Origin: Saccharibacillus soli
GTDB taxonomy: Bacteria; Bacillota; Bacilli; Paenibacillales; Paenibacillaceae
Length of the DNA: 64,000 nt
NCBI GenBank assembly: GCA_002189105.1
Contig: NIOB01000001.1
Span: 496,001-560,000 of the forward strand
Reading direction: 5' to 3'
A program made the translations under genes and the position numbers. Below, piece by piece: positions 25,591 through 32,118 of the stretch (position 1 is its first letter; each line of letters begins with the position of its first letter). The notes beneath the pieces were generated by a model. The model saw nothing but the letters and a program-made list of their open reading frames with translations. It did no database searches and had not been told where the DNA came from.

Positions 25591-26343
25591 ATGGTGACGG
25601 TGCAATATCGAAAAGAATACAGTCCGGCACTTGGCCGGGACATGGAATATAAAGTGTATGGCGACCGGGGGAAACCGATGCTGGTCTTCCCGACGTCGCT
25701 TGGACGATTTTATCAATATGAAGATTCCGGCATGATCGACGAGCTGGCCGAATGGATTGACGCTGGCAAATTGCAGGTGTGGACGTGTGACACGCTGGAT
25801 GAGGAGACATTCTTCTCGCCGCACTGGAACATGCAGGATCGGATCGGGCGTCATGAGCAGTACAATGCGTACATCGTCCATGAGCTGATTCCGCGCATCC
25901 TCGAAGAGAGTCGGTACAACAACGGCGGCGATGACCAGAAGATTCTGATTAGCGGCTGTTCGATGGGAGCGTATTACAGCGGGAACTTCTTCTTCCGGCA
26001 TCCGCAGTTCTTCGATTCGCTGCTTGCGCTCAGCGGAGTATATTCGGTGAATCATTTCTTCGGCGGTTACCGGGACGGAGCGATCTATTACAACTCGCCG
26101 CTGGATTATCTGCCGGATCTGAACGACGACCAGATTCTGGCGCAGTACCGGCGCAGCCGAATCATCATCTGCTGCGGTCAGGGCGCCTGGGAAGATGAGA
26201 TGCGCGAGGAGACAGCACGACTGCGGGAAGTGTTGTACAATAAAGTCGTGCCGGCGCGCGTGGACTTCTGGGGCTACGACGCGGATCACGATTGGGTATG
26301 GTGGAGAAAGCAGATTAAATATTATATGAACGAACTGCTATGA
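25591..26343 (+). CDS. Alpha/beta-hydrolase esterase
   Basis: A 250-residue putative esterase of the esterase-D-like type. The nucleophile elbow is GCSMGAYYSGN (Ser about residue 128), and DADHDWVWW near the C-terminus supplies the likely catalytic His. MLVFPTSLGRFYQYEDSGM follows the first strand. There is no signal peptide, so it is cytoplasmic. The ATG at 25591 is chosen because the longer frame lies inside the upstream gene; the ribosome site is weak, so coupling to the ATP-grasp gene 25 bp upstream is likely. The substrate is unknown. Confidence 0.8.
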   Translation: MVTVQYRKEYSPALGRDMEYKVYGDRGKPMLVFPTSLGRFYQYEDSGMIDELAEWIDAGKLQVWTCDTLDEETFFSPHWNMQDRIGRHEQYNAYIVHELIPRILEESRYNNGGDDQKILISGCSMGAYYSGNFFFRHPQFFDSLLALSGVYSVNHFFGGYRDGAIYYNSPLDYLPDLNDDQILAQYRRSRIIICCGQGAWEDEMREETARLREVLYNKVVPARVDFWGYDADHDWVWWRKQIKYYMNELL

Positions 26344-26398
26344 GCCTCTGCTGAAGTTTGCACAATCGGCCGGCGGAACAGGGAAGGAGCCGACAACG

Positions 26399-27343
26399 AT
26401 GAGCTTTTTTACAAAATGGTTTGGCAAAAAAGACAAGAGCGAAGAGGAACATGAGGAATCCATGAGTGCCCCGCGCAATCGGGAGAGAACGGAGTCATCG
26501 GCTCCAGCGTCCGAACAGACGTCTGCCCAGCAGACTGCGGCGAGCCGTGCATCTGACGATGCAGGGACAAGCGAGCCGCCAGCCTGGACGCATGTGCCGG
26601 AGCAGCGCCCGGGGACGAAGGTGTTCGCGCGGTACATTCTGCTGCGTTCGCCCGAGCTGGAATTGGAACGTTTCGCGCAGGCGCTGCGTGAACGGGAGCC
26701 AAACGCACGCGGCGGTGTACATGAAGGGCGCATCATCGTGCATGTGCGGGACATGAGCATCGTGGCCGATGCGATCGGCGCTCCGCTGCCCAATGGAGAA
26801 GTGGAGCAGAACGCCAAATACAATGTGATGTGGCCGAACGCGGAGGAAGCCATTCAAGGCTACGGTGGACATATTCGCGTGACCGTCATGAACGTGGAAG
26901 ACAGCGTGGAAGGCCATAAGTTCCTGACCAACGTGGTCGCTGCGCTGCTGGGCGGAATTCCTAACGCGCTGGCGGTCTACTCCGCGCCGATGCTCATCAG
27001 CCCGGGGGCTTACCTGGCCAGTGCAGATATGCTCAAGGAAGAGGGCACGCTGCCGATCAACCTGTGGGTGTTCGTCGGTCTGTATGGCACGGAGCAGGGC
27101 GGATCTTCTTATACGCACGGCATGCAGGACTTTGGTGGCGACGAGCTGGAGCTGCTGAACACGCAGCGTTCGCCTAGCGAGACCTTCGAGCTGATGTTCT
27201 CCATCGCCGCGTATTCGATCGACCGCCGCCTTCACTTCCAGGGCGGCGAGAATATCGCGTTCAAAGAAGGGCAGTCCTTGGAGCTTGAGCGTTCACCTGG
27301 CGCAGCGTTGAGCGGGACGACGATGAAGGTTAAAGGGTTCTAG
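26399..27343 (+). CDS. DUF4261 protein
   Basis: A 314-residue soluble protein. It begins MSFFTKWFGKKDKSEEE, followed by a polar, poorly ordered region to about residue 75, then a folded region with WPNAEEAIQGYGGHIRVTVMN and LPINLWVFVGLYG that fits the DUF4261 family. The function of the family is unknown. AAGGAG lies 10 bp before the ATG. A terminator that works on both strands follows, and beyond it the base composition drops sharply into an AT-rich island. Confidence 0.7.
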   Translation: MSFFTKWFGKKDKSEEEHEESMSAPRNRERTESSAPASEQTSAQQTAASRASDDAGTSEPPAWTHVPEQRPGTKVFARYILLRSPELELERFAQALREREPNARGGVHEGRIIVHVRDMSIVADAIGAPLPNGEVEQNAKYNVMWPNAEEAIQGYGGHIRVTVMNVEDSVEGHKFLTNVVAALLGGIPNALAVYSAPMLISPGAYLASADMLKEEGTLPINLWVFVGLYGTEQGGSSYTHGMQDFGGDELELLNTQRSPSETFELMFSIAAYSIDRRLHFQGGENIAFKEGQSLELERSPGAALSGTTMKVKGF

Positions 27344-27390
27344 AAGTGACTGGTTTCTACCCGGAAAGTGAATTTTCAATTAAAAGATCA

Positions 27391-27424
27391 AACAAAAGAC
27401 CACCCTTTAGGATGGTCTTTTGTT
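27391..27424. terminator. Bidirectional terminator shared by the DUF4261 gene and the creA-like RNA
   Basis: AACAAAAGACCA and TGGTCTTTTGTT form a 12-bp stem extended by CC/GG pairs. On the plus strand it ends the DUF4261 transcript; on the minus strand it ends with TTTTGTTT and would end an RNA starting at 27479. Confidence 0.85.
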
Positions 27425-27479
27425 TCGTGACTACTTGCACAAAATTAGACTACATATTTCAATCCACGCTATAAGCGAC
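27391..27479 (-). ncRNA. Candidate creA-like RNA: shrunken I-C repeat plus guide
   Basis: On the minus strand 27479-27456 reads GTCGCTTATAGCG then TGGATTGAAAT. It keeps both ends of the array repeats, including the 11-nt crRNA handle, but the stem has shrunk to CGCT-TAT-AGCG. The next 35 nt (27455-27421) would be the guide, starting ATGTAGTCTAATTTTGTG. There is no second repeat; a terminator hairpin (27424-27391) follows. An extended -10 box (27485-27493) places the transcription start at the repeat's first G. Guide positions 1-5, 7-11 and 13-17 match a TTC-flanked site at 27542-27558. In the CreTA and CreR families, such partly matching crRNA-like RNAs steer Cascade to a promoter for repression rather than cleavage. 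Expression and binding are inferred. Confidence 0.72.
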
Positions 27480-27484
27480 AACTT

Positions 27485-27493
27485 ATTATATCA
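27485..27493 (-). promoter_or_regulatory. Extended -10 promoter of the creA-like RNA
   Basis: Read on the minus strand, this is TGATATAAT, a perfect extended -10 (TGN-TATAAT). The expected start 6-7 nt downstream is 27478-27479, the first base of the shrunken repeat. No good -35 is seen, which is usual for extended -10 promoters. Confidence 0.65.
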
Positions 27494-27538
27494 TATCATC
27501 CTCACGTGATCGAACTTAAAATCATCACAAATATAATC

Positions 27539-27576
27539 TTCATGTATTCTAAATTTGTAAGATAGAAAAAAGTCTT
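27539..27576 (+). promoter_or_regulatory. Candidate Cascade target site with TTC PAM
   Basis: TTC (27539-27541) is the type I-C PAM. It is followed by ATGTATTCTAAATTTGT (27542-27558), which matches the creA-like guide at 15 of 17 positions. The mismatches fall at 6 and 12 (and at 18), the bases flipped out of the guide in type I effectors. Pairing then stops, as expected for binding without cutting. A 35-nt protospacer would extend to 27576, touching the -35 of the forward promoter at 27575-27580. Confidence 0.68.
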
Positions 27577-27603
27577 TACATGTATAAGCCTGTCCCTTAT
27601 AAT
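27575..27603 (+). promoter_or_regulatory. Strong forward promoter of the hairpin RNA/DUF3800 unit
   Basis: TTTACA (27575-27580), 17 bp, TATAAT (27598-27603): one mismatch from the vegetative consensus. The predicted start near 27610 is just before the first of two hairpins. The -35 is at the edge of the candidate Cascade footprint. Confidence 0.75.
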
Positions 27604-27617
27604 CTTGATATAAATAA

Positions 27618-27714
27618 AAAAGCAACCCAGCCCGGCAAATGGTAGCCAAGAAAGGTTGCTTTTAAGACACCAATCAGCCAATCAAAATGGTAGATTAGAA
27701 AACGGGTGCCTTTT
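27618..27714 (+). ncRNA. Tandem-hairpin structured RNA upstream of DUF3800
   Basis: Hairpin 1 has a perfect 10-bp outer stem AAAAGCAACC/GGTTGCTTTT (27618-27627, 27654-27663) and an inner GGC/GCC stem. Hairpin 2 has AAGACACC/GGTGCCTT (27664-27671, 27705-27712, one mismatch) and an inner AATC/GATT stem. Both inner stems, although different in sequence, present the same loop AAATGGTA (27637-27644 and 27685-27692), and both outer stems end in a T run. Same loop on different but paired stems is a sign of selected RNA structure. Several structured RNA motifs are catalogued by their position beside DUF3800 genes; this may be one, a guide-like partner, a toxin RNA or an attenuator. Confidence 0.65.
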
Positions 27715-27825
27715 AATTTGTTTGTTCTATTCCTAGTATAGAGCTTTTATTTGAAGTCGTCAATATTGTATAGCTGATTTTAAAACCATTAAATGTAAGC
27801 GTTCTCTTTGAAGGAGTGAAGTTGT

Positions 27826-28806
27826 ATGGGCTACGAAATTTATTTCGACGAATCCAATAAATTAGATCAGAATCGAAGTCAGTATTCATATTACGGAGCA
27901 CTAGGAATTAGTCAAGAAATAGCAGGAAAAGTTTCTGTTAAACTTGATGATCTTTTAGGGAGTGAGTATGAATTGCATTTTTCTCAATATACGAGTGACA
28001 CGTATTTTGAACGATACTTACTTAGCTTGTACTATATACTCATTCAAGACATACGTATTCATATCTTTGTCGTCAATAACAATCATGCTCATGTCATGGG
28101 AAATAGGATGGGGATTGATGCTACGAAAGTACGACAAATGTTTTATGTGAAGATTCCAGAACGTCTTTTTTACGGGATAGTCAGAAAACTACCTGTGAGA
28201 GAAAATATCAAAATCATTTTAGACGAAAACTTAGAATATGAACATCCTGATATTTGCCTTGCACCGAATATTGAGAAACAAATGAACGCTCAGTCTATTT
28301 ATCGAAAATTAGGATATTGTATAACAAGTGTGCAAATGTGTGATTCCAAAGAATCTCGGCTTTTACAGCTTATAGATGTCATTATGGGGATGATCGTATA
28401 TCTTATTGAAAAAAATTATATGCGAATGGAGAATACGGAAAATTCAGTTGTTGCCAAGGTGAAAAATGATCTGATCTATCGTTTGCTGTTGGAAGAAAAA
28501 GTAGTTCAAGGATTACAGACAAAAGTGAAAATGTATGAGTGGAGTTTAGATTCACCAGATCAAATTAGTCAATTAAATATAGGAGATCATTTATCCCATT
28601 TTGTAATGGAGAAGACGAAGTTCGACATCAAGGAAATGCAAAAATTGCAAGCGTTACAACTCCATTATCCAGAACTCACAACTAAAGAATATAGACTTGC
28701 TATGAAGTATACAAATCGTGAATTTATTGCTCTTAAAGGCTATATGGATCAGTTAGAAGGTAAGCATAGAAACGATTTTTATAAACCTAAAATTTTGTCT
28801 TTATAA
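27826..28806 (+). CDS. DUF3800 family protein (RNase H-fold nuclease-like)
   Basis: A 326-residue protein. The N-terminal YEIYFDESNKLDQNRSQYSY carries the DES motif of DUF3800, and LLQLIDVIMGMIVYLIEKN (about residues 180-198) is the family's second acidic motif; the two acidic sites resemble an RNase H-like metal centre. A C-terminal helical extension (about 215-326) is unassigned. GGAG lies 9 bp before the ATG. Codon use is much more AT-rich than in the cas genes or flanking genes, suggesting separate acquisition. It lies between a structured RNA with its own promoter and cas3. DUF3800 proteins are often linked to mobile elements and defence; the activity is not known, and a toxin role here is hypothesis. 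Confidence 0.75.
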   Translation: MGYEIYFDESNKLDQNRSQYSYYGALGISQEIAGKVSVKLDDLLGSEYELHFSQYTSDTYFERYLLSLYYILIQDIRIHIFVVNNNHAHVMGNRMGIDATKVRQMFYVKIPERLFYGIVRKLPVRENIKIILDENLEYEHPDICLAPNIEKQMNAQSIYRKLGYCITSVQMCDSKESRLLQLIDVIMGMIVYLIEKNYMRMENTENSVVAKVKNDLIYRLLLEEKVVQGLQTKVKMYEWSLDSPDQISQLNIGDHLSHFVMEKTKFDIKEMQKLQALQLHYPELTTKEYRLAMKYTNREFIALKGYMDQLEGKHRNDFYKPKILSL

Positions 28807-28893
28807 AAAAGGAAGTTAAAGCTTATAAAGTTCTTTGAAAGTTCATCATTTGAAAAAAGATATAGAAAAGGATAACTGTTATTTTTGTGGAAT

Positions 28894-28920
28894 TTGATTA
28901 AGTGAACTCTTAATAAATAT
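28894..28920 (+). promoter_or_regulatory. Possible promoter of the cas operon
   Basis: TTGATT (28894-28899) and an AATATA-like -10 about 16 bp further lie in the AT-rich 139-bp gap before cas3. The match is moderate, so transcription could instead continue from DUF3800. Confidence 0.35.
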
Positions 28921-28945
28921 AGGTCACTCGAAAGGAGGAGGATCA

Positions 28946-31303
28946 TTGGACTATTACGCACATTCCACCGACTCGTCGGATAAATCGACTTGGCAGCGGC
29001 TGAATGTTCATCTTCTAGAAGTCGAAGGACTGGCAGGCGAGATGGCGGAAGCCTTTGGAGCGGTCTCTTGGGCGAGATCCGCGGGACTGCTGCACGATTT
29101 TGGCAAGTATTCGCTGCCTTTTCAGCGACGTCTGGACGGTTCGACCAAGAAAGTCGATCATGCGACTGCCGGAGCGCTGGCGATCACGGAACACTGGAAT
29201 AAAAACAGAACGGAGAAGCTGGCTGCAAGGCTGCTCGCTTATATCATCGCGGGCCACCACTCGGGTCTGCCGGATTATGGCACGTCCGAAGCGTCTCATA
29301 ACGTCACGCTGCGTAAACGCCTTGCCCGCACAGATCATATCGAAGATTACAGCGCCGCTTACCGAGAGATCACCCTCCCGACTCCGCCGATGAACTTCCC
29401 GGTGAAGCCAAGTCCGGCAGGTATTCCAGGTTTCCAGACTTCTTTTTTCGCACGGATGCTGTTTTCTTGCCTGGTCGATGCGGATTCATTGAACACGGAG
29501 TCTTTTACCGATCCAACGCGTCACTTGCTTCGGAAAAGAGATCAGAACGAGCAGCAGCGAATTCATGAGCTGTTCGAGCAACTGCGGGAAAAGTTCTACG
29601 CCTATCGTAGACAGAAGTTCAATGCGCCGAGAGGAGACATCGACCATTGGCGGACGGAGATTTTTGAAGAAGTCGTACAGCGTGCGTCCCGACCCAGGGG
29701 CGTGTTCAGCCTGACGCTGCCGACCGGAAGCGGCAAGACGCAGGTTTCATTGGGATTTGCACTGGAACATGTCTTGGAACATGAGATGCGGCGGATCATC
29801 TATGTCATCCCGTATACCTCAATCATTGAGCAGAACGCAGAGGGATTTCGGGACATTTTGGGCAGCGAACACGTATTGGAGCACCATTCCAATTTTCAGC
29901 ATGAGTCGCATGAGCAGGGAAGCGAAGCGTTTGAGACGACCGAACGGCAGAAGCTGGCGGAGGAGAATTGGGAGCTTCCGGTTGTGGTGACGACGAACGT
30001 GCAGTTTTTCGAATCGTTGTTTGCCGCTCGGCGTTCGCCTACACGGAAATTACATAATATCGCGGGCAGCTTCATCGTATTGGATGAAGCGCAGATGATG
30101 AACGGCGGTTTTTTCAAGCCGTGCCTGTATGCGCTGGACGAGCTGGTACGCAATTACGGCTGCTCAGTCATGTTCTGTACCGCGACCCAGCCGCCTGCCG
30201 CGAAGCTTCTGCCGCAGACGCCGATCGTCGAGACGGTGACCGATCCGCAGTACCGCTACAATCAGTTCGAGCGGGTTCGGGTTTCGTTTGCGGGAAAAAG
30301 GAGTTGGGATTCGCTGGTGCAGCAGATGGTGGAAGGCGATTCGCAGGCGCTCTGCATCGTCAATACGCGCGGCAACGCCCGAGAACTCTATGCGGTGCTT
30401 GAAGAATATGGCGGTGAAGAACGATCCGATTCCCTCTACCATCTTAGCGCGCGGATGTGTCCGGAGAATCGGCGGGACATTCTGGCGATAGTCAAAGAGC
30501 GGCTCAAGAATGGCTTGCCCTGCATCCTTGTGAGTACGCAGTTGATCGAAGCGGGCGTGGATGTGGATTTTCCGGCGGTCTACCGCGAGCTTGCGGGTCT
30601 CGACTCGATCGCGCAAGCGGCGGGACGCTGCAATCGGAACGGGCGTCTGATGCGCGGCGGTCAGTCTTGCCTTGGCGAAGTGACGGTCTTTGAGACCGAA
30701 CGCGGTCTGCCTGACGGTTGGATGAGCCGAACGGGAAGCGTCGCACGCGATCTGCTGCACAAATACGGAGAGAGCGGCCTAAGCCCGCTGTCGATCGAAG
30801 CAGTGCGCGAATATTTTGCCCAGCTTTTCTTTTATGGACAAAGTGAAGGGCGCGATCAGATGGATGAGCAGGGAATTCTGCCAATGCTGGAAGAACGCGC
30901 GCGCGAGATGGAATTTCCTTTTGCCACGGTTGCTGAAAAGTTTCGCCTGATCGATTCGCAAATGGAGACTTTGTTGGTTCCGTATATCAGCGACGAAGAG
31001 CGACGGCAGGCGAAAGTCAACGGCGAGCAGCCGGATGATCCCTACTACGAAGGCCGCGCACGCAAGTTATTGAAGAAATTACATGAAGAACCTTGGACCG
31101 TTAGAGAAACGATGCGTGCGCTCCAACCTTATACGGTGCAGGTCTATCCGCAGGAATTTGCCGAGTTTCGGCGGGCGGGCGAACTCAAGGAAGTGCGGGA
31201 AGGAATCTTCGCGTTGGAGCGCCCGCATGCTTGGTATGATCGCAAAAAAGGCCTCAAACCCTATTCGCAGGAGAGCGCGACTCAGGAAATGTGGGTTTTT
31301 TAA
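28946..31303 (+). CDS. cas3: CRISPR-associated helicase/nuclease Cas3 (type I-C)
   Basis: A 785-residue fusion of an HD nuclease and a superfamily 2 helicase, recruited by Cascade to degrade target DNA. The HD part has AHST near the start, LLHDFGKYS (H50-D51) and AGHHSGLPDYG. The helicase has motif I TLPTGSGKTQ (about 255-264), DEAQ box LDEAQMMNGG (about 378), motif III CTATQPP and motif VI AQAAGRCNRNGR. All key residues appear intact. The start is a TTG with GGAGGAG 5 bp upstream. It is the first cas gene; cas5c follows after a 143-bp gap that is wide for this operon. Confidence 0.95.
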   Translation: MDYYAHSTDSSDKSTWQRLNVHLLEVEGLAGEMAEAFGAVSWARSAGLLHDFGKYSLPFQRRLDGSTKKVDHATAGALAITEHWNKNRTEKLAARLLAYIIAGHHSGLPDYGTSEASHNVTLRKRLARTDHIEDYSAAYREITLPTPPMNFPVKPSPAGIPGFQTSFFARMLFSCLVDADSLNTESFTDPTRHLLRKRDQNEQQRIHELFEQLREKFYAYRRQKFNAPRGDIDHWRTEIFEEVVQRASRPRGVFSLTLPTGSGKTQVSLGFALEHVLEHEMRRIIYVIPYTSIIEQNAEGFRDILGSEHVLEHHSNFQHESHEQGSEAFETTERQKLAEENWELPVVVTTNVQFFESLFAARRSPTRKLHNIAGSFIVLDEAQMMNGGFFKPCLYALDELVRNYGCSVMFCTATQPPAAKLLPQTPIVETVTDPQYRYNQFERVRVSFAGKRSWDSLVQQMVEGDSQALCIVNTRGNARELYAVLEEYGGEERSDSLYHLSARMCPENRRDILAIVKERLKNGLPCILVSTQLIEAGVDVDFPAVYRELAGLDSIAQAAGRCNRNGRLMRGGQSCLGEVTVFETERGLPDGWMSRTGSVARDLLHKYGESGLSPLSIEAVREYFAQLFFYGQSEGRDQMDEQGILPMLEERAREMEFPFATVAEKFRLIDSQMETLLVPYISDEERRQAKVNGEQPDDPYYEGRARKLLKKLHEEPWTVRETMRALQPYTVQVYPQEFAEFRRAGELKEVREGIFALERPHAWYDRKKGLKPYSQESATQEMWVF

Positions 31304-31446
31304 CGTAAGCGACAGGCAACTAGTACCTTGTCAACACTAAAGGTAGGCAGACGCTCTCCTGAATCGCACTAGAAGCGTGTACGTTTCAGGCAAACGTAAA
31401 CCTGTGATTAAGAGTTAAAAGGGTACGAGAAAGGAGGATGATCCGG

Positions 31447-32118
31447 ATGGGATATGGAGTCAAACTGTATGTATGGGGAGATCGCGCATGCTTCACAAGA
31501 CCCGAGATGAAAGCAGAACGCGTGAGCTACGATATCATGACGCCTTCGGCGGCACGCGGTATTCTGGAAGCGATTCACTGGAAACCGGCCATTCGCTGGG
31601 TCGTGGATCGGATTCATGTGCTGAACGAGATTGCTTTTGATTCAGTGCGCCGCAATGAGGTGGAGAACAAGATTTCGACGCAAAATATCAAAGCCGCAAT
31701 GGGCGGACGAGACGTCTCCCTGCATCAGATCGCGCCGGAGGAGCGGCAGCAGCGGATGACCGTGATGCTGCGCGATGTGGCTTATATAATCGAAGCGCAT
31801 TTCGAGATGACGGATCGCGCGGGCGAGACGGATACGCCGGAGAAACATTACAGCATCTTTTCGCGTCGTGCACGGAACGGGCAATCGTACCACCAGCCGT
31901 ATTTCGGATGTCGAGAATTCCCGGTGAATTTCGAGTGGGTGGAGGACGGGCAAGAACTGCCGACTTCTCATTATAGTAGAAAAGCAGAAATGGATCTGCA
32001 ATGGATGCTGTGGGATCTGGAATATGGAGCCGAGATTACGCCGCGATTCTTCCGGGCCGTGATGCGCGAAGGGATCGTGGACGTACCGGATCTGTCCAAA
32101 CGGGAGGCGCGTGTATGA
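31447..32118 (+). CDS. cas5c: Cas5c (Cas5d), pre-crRNA endonuclease and Cascade subunit
   Basis: A 223-residue RAMP protein that in type I-C replaces Cas6: it cuts the repeat at the base of the hairpin and keeps the 5' handle in the complex. GYGVKLYVWGDRACFTRPE is the Cas5 N-terminus, and PEKHYSIFSRRA (Lys133-His134) matches the Lys-His catalytic pair known in the family. FGCREFPVNFEW is the conserved central strand. The ATG at 31447 is preferred to 31438 because AAAGGAGG ends directly at 31437. The stop overlaps the cas8c ATG (ATGA). Normal length. Confidence 0.93.
   Translation: MGYGVKLYVWGDRACFTRPEMKAERVSYDIMTPSAARGILEAIHWKPAIRWVVDRIHVLNEIAFDSVRRNEVENKISTQNIKAAMGGRDVSLHQIAPEERQQRMTVMLRDVAYIIEAHFEMTDRAGETDTPEKHYSIFSRRARNGQSYHQPYFGCREFPVNFEWVEDGQELPTSHYSRKAEMDLQWMLWDLEYGAEITPRFFRAVMREGIVDVPDLSKREARV

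Noticed and set aside
27639-27665. An eight-codon open frame (ATGGTAGCC...) in hairpin 1, considered as a CreT-like minimal toxin frame
   Set aside because: There is no Shine-Dalgarno sequence, and the ATG is part of the loop repeated in hairpin 2, where the frame ends after three codons. A structural role explains both better, though a tRNA-trapping function is not excluded.
31304-31330. GTAAGCGAC after cas3, considered as another shrunken CRISPR repeat
   Set aside because: Only the GCGAC end matches; the GGATTGAAA handle needed for a crRNA-like RNA is missing.
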